A DNA stretch of 64,000 nucleotides from Oscheius dolichura (GCA_932521035.1 OW051497.1:7130001-7194000); one strand, 5' to 3'; counted from the stretch's first letter, positions 36,747-49,993 are shown. The notes: generated by a model from the letters alone, not told the origin. A program made the numbers and translations.

Positions 36747-37402
36747 CCGAGCTGGGAACATCGTGACCCATGACTCCTTCCCTTCTTCATTTTTTCTTCT
36801 GTAAATTGTGGACTACTGCGAATAGCGAACATACTGTTTCTTCTAGTAAGCACTCAGTGCATAACTAGAGGTCACTGTACTGTAACAGCCCACGCGCATC
36901 CGTCTCGAATACAACTCGTGTCAAAGCGAATAGGTCAATCAATATTCGCGATTATTTGCGTTCCCATCATTGCCCGCTTTTCAAGCTTTTAAGAAAATCA
37001 ATTATCCGGTTAAGAATTATCACGTTTAGTTCATCTATAAAAGGGTTGCCCTTAATATTGTCTCAGCTTTATCCTTTAAAGCCCCTGCTCCCTTTTCATC
37101 ATCTCCTAATTCGCTTTCTCCAAAAAAATAACATCAAAATCGCTTCTATACATCTCTTCCTACGCAACAAATTCTAAATTTCAAGTGAAACCCTAGTTTT
37201 TTATAGGTATTTGCGCGCCCAACCTAAACAGTCCTTTAACAGGCTTCTTGTCTCACTCAGGAAGCTCCTTGTAGTGTCCAAAAATCGTTACTATTCTTAT
37301 CAGCAACAAAGTTGTTGCATCTCTCTTAGCCAATGAATTCCGCCCGATTAATCTTTGTTTAATAATTCACACGCTTCCAGGGAACATTCTCATTTAGCCG
37401 CG

Positions 37403-40400
37403 ATGTCAGAACTTCGCGAGCTTTTAGGAGGCACAGCCGTGCCCAGAGGGAATCCCATTGAAGTTACTGATGAATTTTTTGAAAAATGCTCAGGTTCGGC
37501 GTCATTTTCCGAATTAATACAATAAACCTGCTTCAGTTCTTAAATTAGGAGATGTTGCAATAATGCCGACATTTAAACTGAGTGAGGCTATGAGTGCCGT
37601 AGAAATTATGGACCCGAAAATGGATATTGGGGTCCACCGATATCAACGGACGGTATCTGTTGATACTTTAATAGAGGAGGTACTTTATTCATTTTATTTT
37701 TTTTTTACTTTTACTATTTTATAGGGTTATTTTGAAAATGCGACGGATCGAGAAGTCTTGACAATTGTAGACGCCTCGCTCGCGGCATTTGTAGCCTACC
37801 TGAACGGCAGCAACGCGATGACTACACTCTACACGAATGTATTACTCGTTGAGCCAAACAAATCCATCCCGAGGAGGGATCTCGACTGTTTGGCGAAGGC
37901 TTTCTCTCATATAATTCCAATGACAAGGACAATTATCTATTCCGCAATGGTCTATAATGAGGTGGGTCTATGCTTTTTGTTTTTGCGGGCCCTGGTTAGC
38001 TTGGACTCTCTTATGTTACCAATTATCCTAAAACTTTGTTCGTTTCCCTGTGTGGCTAAGTCTGTGGCTTCAACAAACACAGTATTCTAGGCTGTTGGCG
38101 AGTTTGAAACATTGAGATCTGGTCAGAGAAAGGTGGAAAGGCGTAGGAGGAGTGTCAGAGAATTCATGAAAAGTAAAGAAAAATCTATTGGCATTGTAAG
38201 GTTGAAAATACTGTAGTCGTAGAGAGCGGGGGCGATTATTCATACTTTAACAATCCCCCCGGCGAAATGAGAACCCTCCTCTTTCAGGAAGACTTCAATG
38301 AATCTTTGTCATACCTGGTGCCGGCTGTAATGAGTCGAGAAGATGTTATCAGCTATTTGAAAGTCGTGGAACAAGAAATTGTGGAGAAGTATAAGGCGAA
38401 TCAGACGGTTGGTTCCTTTCTCTACATTTTGCAATATTTGTTTTTTATAGAAATCCGAGGAGCATAATGTCATGCTTACCCTGGCGACGAGATTCATGTG
38501 GATGCGACTGTATATCGAAGTAATGCAAGCCCTTATTCCTCCAATGAGCGATGAATACGACGATCTCGTAGACGCACCTAATTTCAAGTATGTTTCTCCC
38601 TTGTTTCCATATGAATTTGTAATTTTAGACCTGATTTCGGGTTGGCAAAAGAGCTCTGCACCAAGTTAAAATTAACATCGACGTACTTTCTAAAGTCTGT
38701 AAATTTTGGATTGTTTAAAAAGCTGGAAGACGGTACGCCAGGGACCGTAGCAGACGATGGTTTGGTCTAAAACAATGGTATTTCAATTTTCTGTAGGAAA
38801 CTTCTCCTGGTTGCCTGTCTTTGACCCAGATTACAATAAACAGCACTTGACGGGGTCGTTCCCGAGGAAAACGTTGCTAAACAATAGATTGGAAGCCATG
38901 ACTTATTTGGATAACCTCTCCAGAAGGTAGACAACCCGTTTTCTTTTGGTGACCTTATAATTTCAGCTTATTTCGGGCAGTGTCCGAGATTAATCTTGAT
39001 TCATTTGAAACGCTGATTGAGTATGTGAGGAACAATTCGGATAAGACAAGTACCGTTCTTTCTCGCTCAGTACTACAGGTAGGAAGCACACTCTCTCCTT
39101 TACAAAACTTTGTAGCTCGCATTGATACCAATGGAAATTGACGAAAAACTCATTGGGCTAATTCCATTACATCATCTGATAGAATCGTCGCTTTACGACA
39201 CGGGGAGGACCCTATATTTAGAAGCTGGGTAGGAAACAGCTAATTTCTTTTTTTGAGTATTACAATTTTCCAGGTCAACAGCAAGTAGGGATAATGTATG
39301 TCAGGAACAATATGAGAAGTTTTTATCCGCCATCACAAAAGGAGTGCTAACGTTGATAGCAAATTTCGGTAAGAAATGGACAATAGCAGAGGGATAAACA
39401 ATATTTAGGACGGAACGTTGCAAGGCAAAGAGAATGTTTGGGGCACGTGCTGAATGAACTGTACAAATCGAAACAATACGCGGAATTGTTGGACAGTAGG
39501 ACGCTACAAATTATGACAAATTTGCGTAAGTCTTTTCCACTTCCTCTTACTTTTTAATACGACTCTATCGTAGTGGCATACGGAATTCTTTATTCCCAGC
39601 TAACCTATAAGACCCTCGCACTCTGATTAAAGTCGAAACGGGCTCCTTCTCAGGGAGCGACTGGGGTGGTTGATGATACAGTGCTAAAGGTTGGCAGGAG
39701 GAACCCTCCATGCAGCTGCTGTCATTTTTGAAAGGGGATTCTGTGTGGTGCTTATGATTTACTATCCCATTCATGATTCACTTGGATCCGCAACCACTTT
39801 TTAAACCTTCCTTTTCAGCTGCGGATAACGGACATCACTGTGAATTGTTACAAGCTTGGCTATATCATTTTATTACTCAGCTCATCTTGTATCACATGGA
39901 ATTGTCGCTGAATCTGAGTTTGATGAGCCCTCAAGAATATCACAGCACGTATTGGTAAACATATAATTTAATCAGCGTCATTCATAACATACTATTCAGG
40001 TATCTCTCAGAAATCATATTCCGACGTTTGGTGTCAAGATATGAAAGAATGGAAAAGGTGTACACTAAAGATTGTGAAATTCACGCTAAAATGGCAAAGA
40101 AGAGGAACAGTCAGAAATACAAGAAGGAGGAGGAATTGTTGAGAGCGAAGCTGGATCACGCCAGGAATTTGGTCATGTTGCATTATGGGAAGTTGCATCT
40201 CTGCCGGTCCATGATCTTTTCCACGCTAGCTTTGATTAATACGGGGAGGATAAAGGTACATCTGAAATATTTATTTGTTATATAACATAACATTTTTTCT
40301 AGATTCATGCGTATGATGAAAATACAGAAATGTTGAGATACGAGCACAGGATGACGACGTACAAAGATGTTGGGGGTCTATTTTATCTCACTCACGAGCA

Positions 40401-40764
40401 GTACTTGTCCGCTAGCAGGTAGATTTTCTCGTAATTTCACTAAAAAGCGAGATTACAGATACGAATCGGAACTAGCCAGACCAGCGGACGAACTATGGTC
40501 TGAGTGCTACGAATCCTTCAATCTCACTAGGTTTTACCTATCAAAGGTGGTGGCCGCCGATGATTTGATGCGAGAACAGTTACAGTAAGCTAATTTTGCC
40601 TTCATTTTACTCAATTCTTCAATTCTAGAGCTTTATATTTCGTCTGCACGAGTAATTCCGTAGCGTGCAACCTTCTCTCCACCGGTAAAGCAGAAACTCA
40701 TCTGATATCATGGAACCACGACATTGGCAGCCTTTTCCCAGTCATGAAGCTCTCTAAACGTTAA
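37403..40764 (+). CDS. NAA35: N-alpha-acetyltransferase 35, NatC auxiliary subunit (Mak10)
   Basis: More than a dozen exons separated by short introns run from the ATG at 37403, five bases after an acceptor (catttag), to TAA at 40762-40764. The diagnostic N-terminal block is LGDVAIMPTFKLSEAMSAVEIMDPKMDIG, written here in part only as SAVEIMDPKMDIG, which is the Mak10 signature. Later blocks include YLVPAVMSREDVISYLK, MWMRLYIEVMQALIPP, FDPDYNKQHLTGSFPRK, CELLQAWLYHFITQ and LCRSMIFSTLALI. All are collinear with Naa35 and the total length is close to the family's. Naa35 anchors Naa30 and Naa38 on the ribosome in NatC, which acetylates N-terminal Met followed by hydrophobic residues. The intron at 39526-39818 is unusually long for this gene (293 nt) and carries an incidental minus-strand ORF. 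Confidence 0.93.
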
Positions 40765-40789
40765 CCCTCGCAAATTTATCTAACTGAAC

Positions 40790-41755
40790 TCCGAGAAAAC
40801 CAAAACAAAAAAGTATCCTTTTCATATATACGGGTACATCTTTGCCTCCGTCGGTGCTCAATTCTATGCTGAGCTGTCTTTTGAACGCCCCCTTATCGTT
40901 AGTAGTCATAGTAGTTTTGCCGTTGTTACTCCGGGTATTGAATCTCAGAGTGATGTTGTTTGTTGATTACAGAGGCTCTTATTAAAACGATTTGCTACCT
41001 TCTGTGGGTTGATGCGGTGCGATTCGGTTTTTACTCATTCAGGCTGCGGTTGGTCCATGTTTTGTCCCCCGTGTTGCAAGCAGGGCCTGCCTTCCACCTG
41101 ATTTTGAAAACATGAAACATAACTCTGTCCAGTCTTTATAAACTCTTGACTACCTAAAGGTATGTAGCAGATTGTAGAAAACAGATTAAAACTTGTGTTA
41201 CGTCCTTTGGAACTTTTGACTGGAGGAAGTTCCCGTTTTTCAGAGAAATATGAAACTCAACAAATTGTGTTTTCACATCGTCATAGTTGACTCAACGAGA
41301 GAGAGGGAGATAAACTTGGGAGATAAACCCAGAACTCTGGTTTAGGAGATGAAGAGGCAGCAATTTTAATCCGCTGCATATTGAAAACAATGTTCTCTCC
41401 TTAGCCCCATTTGTCAGGAATGATAACTCAATTGCTCGACGCTGCAGAGTTCTGGTGTCATTCCGTGAAAATCAGACACTAAGCTTGTGATATTAATATT
41501 GCACTCTCGATCTCATTAACTTTAATATAATTGTCCAATGTTCTCCACTGCTCCAATCGGAACAAACTTCGAAAACAATAGAGAGTTGCACATCCAGTAG
41601 AAAGCTTCATTAACAATTTATTGCACCTGTTGTGAATAGAGTACAACATGGCAGAAGGAGTTACATTTGGGAAGGTTTGGGACACAGGGTAGCGACGAAG
41701 TTATGAAGAGTGAAATGGGGGACATTGTGCGGAATTCAGGCTCCTATCTGCTGAT
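40790..41755. other. Intergenic region between convergent genes
   Basis: Non-coding DNA downstream of both Naa35 (+) and the FLP-6-like gene (-). The minus-strand ORF at 41479-41685 has no splice or homology support. No repeat or RNA gene is seen. Confidence 0.4.
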
Positions 41756-41760
41756 CACGT

Positions 41761-42376
41761 TTATCGCCCAAAACGCATGTAAGCGGACTTTCTCTTTTCC
41801 TGCATATCGAAAGGCTCTATGTCGATGATGTCGTCAACCATGGCCGCGTCCGAGCGTTTTCCAAAACTGAAAAACGTTTTCATAAGCTATCCGGTGTATT
41901 CTTACCGCATGTATGCACTCTTCCTTTTGCCGAAACGCATATATGCGGATTTGCGTTTTTCCATGTCCAGTCCTTCCTCTTCAGCACCGTCTGATCTCTT
42001 TCCAAATCTCATGTAGGCACTTTTTCTTTTCTCCATGGACATATCATCTACCATTCCAGGGTCAGATCGCTTTCCAAATCTCATATACGCCGACTTCCGC
42101 TTTTCCATATCTTAAAGTTCAAAGTTCCTGATGAACTGAGCAGTTTCCGGTGGGCATAATTCCTCAGGTGATCTCACATTAGACTACATTAGAGTCGTCT
42201 AATGACTAGTTATTAACCTCCAGATAGACCCATCTGACGCATGAAAGGTTAATAGCAGACAAATGGCCCAGATATTAGAGACTAAATAACATACCGAAGG
42301 AGTCATCATCTCCACCCAGTGCGGCAGATACGGTAGCCACAATGCAACAGGCGACGACTAGCTGGACAGCGTGCAT
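41761..42376 (-). CDS. flp-6: FLP-6-like FMRFamide neuropeptide precursor
   Basis: Exons 42376-42295, 42110-41906 and 41866-41761 are in phase. A signal peptide (MHAVQLVVACCIVATVSA) leads to a short acidic spacer and then five copies of KSAYMRFG. Four are followed by KR; the last is KSAYMRFGR followed by the stop codon. Each copy is preceded by KR from a Glu-Lys-Arg site, so cleavage and C-terminal amidation would release KSAYMRFamide, the peptide of the nematode flp-6 gene. Acidic spacers separate the copies. The second intron falls inside the fourth copy, after KSAYM and within the Arg codon. An acceptor (attgcag) lies 8 nt before the ATG. FLP-6 peptides act on G-protein-coupled receptors in sensory and motor circuits. 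Confidence 0.93.
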
Positions 42377-42399
42377 ACTCAAGCTGCAATAATGTCTTT

Positions 42400-45235
42400 G
42401 GTATTTGGAAGGAGGATATGGTCATCGAGAAAGAGAATAGACAGATGTGGTGGGAGATCACGGCTGGATGAATACGAATAGCTCGTCAAAATGGCAGTTG
42501 CTTAGACACCCACATCATAAAAGGACATCATGGTTTTTAGACGGACAGAAGATCGGGGGATCTTCAACAAGAACGCTTTGCTGCTCACATGGGGGCAAAC
42601 CAAATATAGAACTCGGGTTATGTTCTTCGCTCTCCCAAAAAGTCCTCTCTATCAGAGAGAGAGTTCATTTGGCTGATTGAGAGAAAACTCCCAGTACTGG
42701 GACTGACGTGAGGGGTCCCCATAAAAGTGCCCTAGGATGAATATGCAATCAGATGAATCAGGACCATCTCCCCCACAACCTAATTGGGGCATTTCCCCTT
42801 ATATATACTTAGGGTAATAGGTCCCTGTCGTCCTATGAGGAGAAGTAGAGTCAACAGGCGGCTGAGACTGAGCATATCCGGACTGCCAGGGGGCGTTCCT
42901 CCCGCAGCTCCGGGCTAAGATTATGCCACTTCTTAAGCGCTTCGAAATGGCTTGACATTGATATGTGGTAGGCGTTAACTAGAGCGGGCACATTGGTGAT
43001 GAAAATAATCGGAAGCAGGATGTCAACTGCTTCCTTATATCAGTCATGCCAGAGAGCGATTTCTTCCGAGGGGAGGAAGGCATCGGAACCTCCACCTCCT
43101 CGCGGGGGACAGAAGAGGCTGACTGACTGGAGCTGTTCTCGAAGGGGCGGGGTTAACAGGCAAAAAGACCACCGCGCTGGCTTTCCTTTTGATCTGAGAG
43201 AAATCTCACAACGCAGCCAATTTTCACTTAGCCAAGATTATTCAGATGAACGACGCCATACTCTAGCCGTTAATCCCGATAAAAAAAACAGCTGTGGGAT
43301 GTCTTGGAACTCTGTGGAACCTCAGTGATGTTGGCATACGTGTAGAGTCTGAGGGAACATGTTCAAAGGAAGGATTAGAAGCCCGTGAGGCGGTATCAAT
43401 CCAAAGTATGTCCTCCTCCTACAAGGATTGGGCAGAAGGAAGCCCATTCTGGGTACTGAAAACAAAACGAACTAGAGCCTATGTTCCCAGCGATCAGATG
43501 GATACGCTGCGGTTTTCTTCGAGCCAAACAAGAGTTCGTGCGAATTGTCAGTGGGAGGGAAAACGGGATCTCCGCACGGATCGAAGCTTCAAAATCTTTG
43601 TTTTGAATGGAGTTTTTCGGAACAAGCCAGGTGTGAAAACGACTGGGGGTCGTAAATTATTCAATAAGTTGATTCGAAGAATAACGTTTACTAGAATTGT
43701 CTCCTTTATTTAGAGTGCCGATGATGGGATATAAAGCTCTCCGCGGATTAACCTACTCCCTTGCCATTGACAGTAACATCAGATGATGTTATTATTATTT
43801 GGAGAGATTAAGTCCTTTCTAGGAATGAGGAAATCTCAGAATCTCGGTAAGATTAGTGATTATTCTGCCTTGCAAACAAGTAGAGAGTGGGAAGACACAT
43901 GACGGAACTTGAAGGAAGTGATGCCCATCCATGCTAACTAGACATTACGGGACGAAGGCGGGTCACTTTCCATGTCAGGGAACCGGAAGGATGTTTGGGT
44001 AAGGCACGGGGATAACATCACTATGCCCTTGTCAATAGAAGTTTATAGTTAATCTTATGCATCAAAAAAAGTACAGCCAGCTTCCTCTTTTGAAGATTAT
44101 CCACCTGTTTTTAGGTGTCTAGACGGTCGTACACCGCCATTATTTTTCGTACCGGTGAATACAGGCAGAATAATTAAGCACCTCGAAAAATAAAGCGATT
44201 AGGGAGGAAATACGCATCAGGCTACTCCCACATTCAATGAGCGGGATTGTAATATCTTCCATTTAAGAGTAGTAGCGTGCCTGGTACATATTATCACAGA
44301 GTATAAAAACATACAAGAGTACTCGGTGGATGGATGGAGTCACGGAATTTGTTCCCTCCGTAGTCTTCTTCGGATACGATTTCATAGAATAACATTCGTT
44401 GGAAAACCTATGGATGACAATGAATGGGTAATTATTGTCGGTTTGTAAAACCATCTACTAAACTAGTGCGGACAGCCATCAATTTGGGACATTTCTTTGC
44501 GAAGTCCTGGTTATGAAATCTCTCTACGTGGGAGTGAAACCCTCGTCAGAAACCTTAGGATGCAGATAATCTCAACCAAAAAAGTTGTTGATGAGAATTC
44601 CGAATTATCCTATGGAGAGGGTTTTAGAATAAAGGATGCTCTTCCTGCTGGCCGGCTGGAAATGACGAGAGGCGGTTACCGTATACAAAGAAGTCTCGGG
44701 GGATTCGCCGACGTGGATGACATCTGTCGTCTGATTAGGTTCCTCCCTCACCTGGTGGTCTACTTTTGTACTAAATAATTAATTGAAGGCAATAAAATAA
44801 GGATCCTAAAGATTTAAAGGATACTCTGATAACAAGAGACATCGTTTGACAAGGTGAATAATACGGTCCTTATGAGCAAGGAAGTAGCCTGGAGCTATAA
44901 GAGTAAATATTCAATCCTACTACCATCCAAATTGTCGTCATCCATTACACGAACAATTACACAAGAAACTTTTGGTTTTCGAAACAATCTCCAGGGACTG
45001 CTCCCTTTTAGAAAGCCATCAGCACCCAATTTGCGAGACCTCTAGCGGTCACCATCCCCCTCCTAGCAGAAGTTATTAATTTTTCTAAGAAGAGCAGCCT
45101 GCTGCGAAATGGGAGAAACAACGAGCAGACGATATGATTTAATTTGCAAAGAAAATGCGAATTTTAAATGAGCAGCACCAGTGAAGTTGTCGAAAAAGGC
45201 AAGATGGGATCGAAATGGGATAGGGGGTAAATTGT
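42400..45235. other. Long region without recognised genes
   Basis: Contains a few long open frames, notably 43294-43713 and 44497-44778 on the plus strand, but none has splice context, a signal peptide or a recognisable motif. I see no RNA gene or repeat family that I can support. Confidence 0.3.
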
Positions 45236-45242
45236 TTTTGCC

Positions 45243-47583
45243 TTAGCATCGGAGGTAGGAGCTAAGTGGTTTTGAATCTACAACCTGTTTCCGTCTGGCG
45301 TCATACGTGTACACTGTGTTTCTTGAGAAGGCTGTCACCGTTGAGCCCATAGCTAAAAAATAATTGTCTTGTCATAGATCAGGGGCGCTTCGGCTCACGT
45401 GATTCTATTCCTTTAATGCCTTGTGGCAGATTTGGGAAATAACTTGAAATTCTATTTCTTAGAGTCACTTGGTTCCAGAATTCATCATAGACGGCAAAGT
45501 CGTCGCTACTCTGCAATTGTCGTCAGATCATTCTCTCATATGTCAAGGAATCCTACTGATAACAGGATTTGGTGACCATTAATCCACCGTAGTGCGCCTG
45601 TTGGATTGAAGTCAACGTCTGACGGGAGCCTTTTCGGATATCCAGGATCCAAGGAGAAGACCCCTCGAAGACGGGAATAATAGTAGCCGTATACCTAAAC
45701 AAAGCCATTTTCTCCTTAAAATTGCCCTTTTACACTTCCACTAGAAAGCAGGATCATGAGACCGGAGTTAGGATTAAAAACAGCAGCATCAGCGTGAGAA
45801 GGACCGTTGGGAAAAAGTTCTCGAATGTCATAAGACTGGAATAAGAATGATGATAAAGTCCACTGTGGGGGTGTACCTTGTAAACTTGTGTCCCCCCAGT
45901 GCTCAAAGAGTAGACTTTGTTTCCTGAGAAGAGATAAGAGAAACTGTCACCTGAATAGAGTCAGCTGGGAAATGAGGGGCACTTACTGGGGGTGAAAGCA
46001 TCGACACTAGAAGGACAGCCGGAACTACTACCGCGAGGGAACGAACCACTAGACCCACCACTGGAGGAAGGCCGTCTGGTCGTGGTGGGCTCATCTGAGT
46101 TGAATTGTCTCCATTTGGTTGATAACCAACCATCGTCTCCGAAAAGCCCGCCAAACCAGCTCTTCCTTGTTGTAGGTCTAGACGTGGTCGTTCTAACTCC
46201 CCCGCTTCCCCAGCCGTCTGCAAAAGATGGGATACCATTTCGAAAGGAACAGCCTACTTACCGTTTCCGCCGCTGGATCCCCTTCCACCTGACGATTTAG
46301 GCGATGTTCTGGGGCCTAAAATACGATCAAACGTTTTCAACCAAGCTTCCTTTACCGTAAATATCCTGAATGCTTCTGATATCGTCAGTTTTCAATACGG
46401 GTTTGAGATAATTTCCGTTGTCATCGACGGTTTTCTGATAGAAAGGTGCCATGATAGAGTTTTCGTCGCGAGAATGTGACAATCCAAGAGTATGCCCTCC
46501 TTCATGGATAGCAACAGCATAAATATCTGTGTACTGGTCCCTAAAACTCGAAATGCGCAGAATGTGCTAGAACAAACGAAGCAATCTTTCTAGCATCCCC
46601 ATAGACCCAATTCTCGTCGTCGTCAAAGTGTAAAATACCACTCTCCGGCATGGTAGCATGGGCAAGGACGCCGCCTGAAAGCTGATGTTCGATTCGATTT
46701 CCAGCAGATAGTTCATTGAACACTTCCGGGTTACACACCTTTGCCGTCGAAAGGCCACGGGTCGTTATGGTTCCCAGTTCCAAAACGGACTTTAATATCC
46801 GAAGTTGATCCGGCTGGTACTTCTTCGAATTCTAGGGGTGTCACTGAGGACCAAACGTCATAAGCGTCCCTAATAGCCCGTCTGAAAATAACTGCTTAAT
46901 CTCTTGACTAATAAAAAATATTCTACTTGACATCGTCACGTTGAAGATCCGATGAGAAATTCTCGATCGAGTAAGTGATATGGTTCTTTTTCCACTTGAA
47001 GGCAGCACCTAAAAATGGAGTCAGAATTACAAGCTGTTGTTCCTACCGCCGCTTGTGATGGCTTGAACATCCGTCACTCCACAACGAGGCTCAGCCATTT
47101 TCTCCCGTGTTCTCTGATCTAGTTCTCCTGTTCTGCTCAAACCAGCAAATTCTTGAAATTTGCTAAACAGAGATTTTATCAAAAGACAACAACTGGTATT
47201 ACGCAATGGCTCGTTTTAGCAATGAGCCGGCACTTCCAAAATCGGCTGCCATTCCGCTTGGAGCAGAGGCAAGTTGGTTCGGGTTGACATACCCAAAGTC
47301 TTGAAGATATTTCTGTAAATGAAACGTAAATGTATTCTTTGATTCTTCTTATAACCAGTTTTTATACATCGAGTGTAATGAACACATTGACGAAAGTGGA
47401 ATAGTACTATTGCCTAGCACTTACCCGGGCTTTATCCTCACTGACTGGCTTTGATTTTGTTTTGGAGCTCGAGCCAGAGCCAGACGAACTGGAGCCATGC
47501 CCCGTTATTTTATTAATAATGGAGTCAAAAAAGCCGGCTTGAATCACTCCAATCAGTAAGAAAATGAGCAGCAAGAGCCGCAT
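45243..47583 (-). CDS. Matrix metalloproteinase (matrixin, M10) with hemopexin domain
   Basis: Exons in phase: 47583-47425, 47312-47203, 47162-47047, 47008-46927, 46881-46739, 46674-46578, 46540-46356, 46315-46262, 46217-45987, 45950-45877, 45835-45734, about 45692-45560, and a last part to TAA at 45243. The order is signal peptide ([16 protein letters not shown]), Ser-rich linker, peptidoglycan-binding-like prodomain ([11 protein letters not shown] ... [14 protein letters not shown]), cysteine switch PRCGVTD, and a catalytic domain with zinc site [12 protein letters not shown] and Met-turn SIMAPFY. A Gly/Ser/Thr/Arg-rich hinge leads to a hemopexin-like domain opening at CPSSVDAF and closing at a C-terminal Cys (SSYLRC). 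The switch is PRCGVTD rather than the usual PRCGVPD or PRCGNPD. There is no furin site and no membrane anchor, so it should be a secreted zymogen that cleaves matrix proteins. The acceptor ctcttcag directly abuts the ATG. Confidence 0.9.
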
Positions 47584-47955
47584 CTGAAGAGAATATCTTA
47601 CTGGTTAGTGGTAGAGTAGGAGATTAGACGTATTGTATTTAAGAGAATCTATTTATAATGTAGGAAAAAAGTGTTAAAAAAAGGCCATATGGTCAAGTGT
47701 TTGTCGAGAAGGGGAAACAGAGACGGGCCGGTCTTGTTACACCTTTCTATGGCAATAGCTACGACGGAAACATAGGCATCACATCTTCGGTAAACGATCG
47801 CCTGTCCACTATTTTTGACCGCTCAATGGGGCTGTGATTCATCCTGGAAGAGTGACTAAGGGAGTCAGTTGTCCAAACTGGGTATATATTTATTTTAAGG
47901 AGAGAGATCAAGGTTGAACCGATACATTGGCCCCGTCAAATAAGGATCAAATAAG

Positions 47956-49993
47956 TTAAAAGTTTTGATTTGTAATGGATGAGCTGGCTTCTCTAGGTAT
48001 TCTGATCAGAGAAGATCGCTGTTCCGAGGGAAACCTCATCTCGTAGTCGTAGACAGCCGAGAAACTGAACTTCTTTCTCACATCGGCTATTACTCCCTTC
48101 CGCAAGACACTACTAAAAGTATACTTCCATTATTTCCCCTTTTCAATTGTCTATACCTAAACGAGAAGTAGAGCAGAGGATTGACAAAGGAATTCGTAGC
48201 GAAAACGACCATCACAGCCCAATTCCACCATCGTCCTTGCTTTGCCAGTTGCGTGATGAATACCTGTACACTTTTCTCACTGGCCGGCTTGTTTATTTGA
48301 CTCACCTGGCCTACCACAAACAGAATTGAATTGATGATGCTGGGTGTGAGTAGACGGCTCTCAATGCTGAACTGCCTCTGGAGCGACTGTAGAGAGGACG
48401 ACGTGGGCATGCCTGAGAAGCGTGATTTCAATTCTGAACAGGGATGCTCAACTCAAAAAAACGGGCAAGGACTCACTCAGTTGTCGTTTTCTTTGTCTTT
48501 TAAATAATGAGATCAAGGCACATGCATACAAGGGGAAGGGAAGAATCATAGATACCACGTTGAAGCAGAAGTAATACACGTGTGAGCCGTTTCTTTCATA
48601 ATTGACCCAGTTTGTCGTCATTCCGTAATGTTCTGCACTGTACCACATCGGCTCAAACCAGGCGAACTGAAGAGGAAGATTGAGACACTGCGGCAATACA
48701 GTATACCTGATGTTCAACCAAGGATTGGATAAGCCCGACGAACCAGGGCAACGCACAAATTTGGATACAAGTTCCGTATGAAAGATTTCGAAACCAGTTA
48801 GGCCATTGGACAGCGGCTAGCCGAGACCAAGCGATGATTGAATAATGATATACCATAGCCCACCTAAAATACATTCTTCAATTCTCAAAATTGGTATACT
48901 AACCATGTAAAATCTAAGTAGATATGAAGATACCAGCGCATCCATACCGGTGTAATTTCATTTTGTGTCATGATGACCAACCCGGGCCAGACGCCAAACT
49001 AAAATTCTTTCTTAGATTTCGCCGTGTTCACTTCCGGCTGTCTTTTATCATCGTCTCAACTTTAGCATAACCTTACATAAGTGATTGTTCTCCCAAGGGG
49101 CCGCTAAGAAGAAATTCGGAGGGATTTGTATGACTTCTCGTGGGTTGCAAAGCTATGAGAAATGACGTCCTCCCGAGGCCCAGATGCCCAGAAATATTGA
49201 AGAAAGCCCAGCTGTGTCAAACGGCAAAACGGAAAAAAGTCGCCTTTGAACCATACATTTGGTTGCTATTTTCACCCTCTCTCTCCACTTCTGATCTAAT
49301 CTAACTAAAGCACTTTGGGTCACACCCAGTCCTGCGTGGATTCCAGAAGCCTTTAGGAGGAGGATGTATCAAATTTCAATGTAATTAACGACGTACGTGT
49401 TGTGACTTCCGGTTTGCCAATATTGTGTCCTCCCCCAAAAAGGCAATCTTTGGCGTTGGGGGAGGAGGATATCTAATGAAACTTTTTGTGCGTAGTTGTC
49501 GGAAGCTCCATCTATTTACGGAAACAAATGACCATTTTCGTCCTACACAAAGTTTTTATGAGTGGTTGGGGGAGGGCCAGTGTGTTGCAACCCCATTTTT
49601 GAGGAGGGGGTCACCCCCAATGATGACGCACAATGAACGTTGTCAACGGACACCGACCGGAAATAATAGTTTTTATTGGAACGGGGAAGGACTTCCTTGC
49701 TGCTTTGTGTCTCGTTTTTTAAAGATTGCTGCAGCCCCCGAGAGGAAGACACAATACCCACCTGAACCATTAGAAGAACATCAGTAATCGCTTGGCTGAT
49801 CAGAAAGCGAAATCCCACGATTTCGTTCGACATTCTGCACATGGGAATCATGATTAAGAAATACAACCCAATTCCTAAATGGGATTTTGGGAAAATGTTC
49901 CATGTCCCAGGACTAACCTATGCACCCGTAGATGAATAAAACCATCCCCGCAATAACATCCGTCGGTGTGATTGACATAGCAGTTACATTCAT
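47956..49993 (-). CDS. Seven-transmembrane receptor, serpentine chemoreceptor-like
   Basis: Eight exons in phase give 340 residues: 49993-49918, 49874-49762, 48998-48904, 48863-48707, 48666-48477, 48433-48306, 48263-48157 and 48112-47956. Hydrophobic segments fit seven helices. Examples are VIAGMVLFIYGCIGIGLYFL (TM1), FLISQAITDVLLMVQ (TM2), HYSIIAWSRLAAVQWP at the end of TM3 where DRY normally lies, CFNVVSMILPFPLYACALIS (TM5), LLTPSIINSILFVVG (TM6) and WAVMVVFATNSFVNPLLYF (TM7), with an NPxxY-like NPLLY. A basic third intracellular loop (FKRQRKRQ) precedes TM6. Nematode SRX/SRT/SRSX-type receptors look like this. A peptide receptor is also possible, and no ligand can be inferred. The 763 nt second intron (48999-49761) is long for the window. 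Confidence 0.75.

Noticed and set aside
39565-39774. 69-codon minus-strand ORF within Naa35
   Set aside because: It lies wholly in a clean GT-AG intron of Naa35 and shows no splice context or motif.
43294-43713. 139-codon plus-strand ORF
   Set aside because: No signal peptide, domain, splice sites or conserved motif. An ORF of this length can occur by chance in 64 kb.
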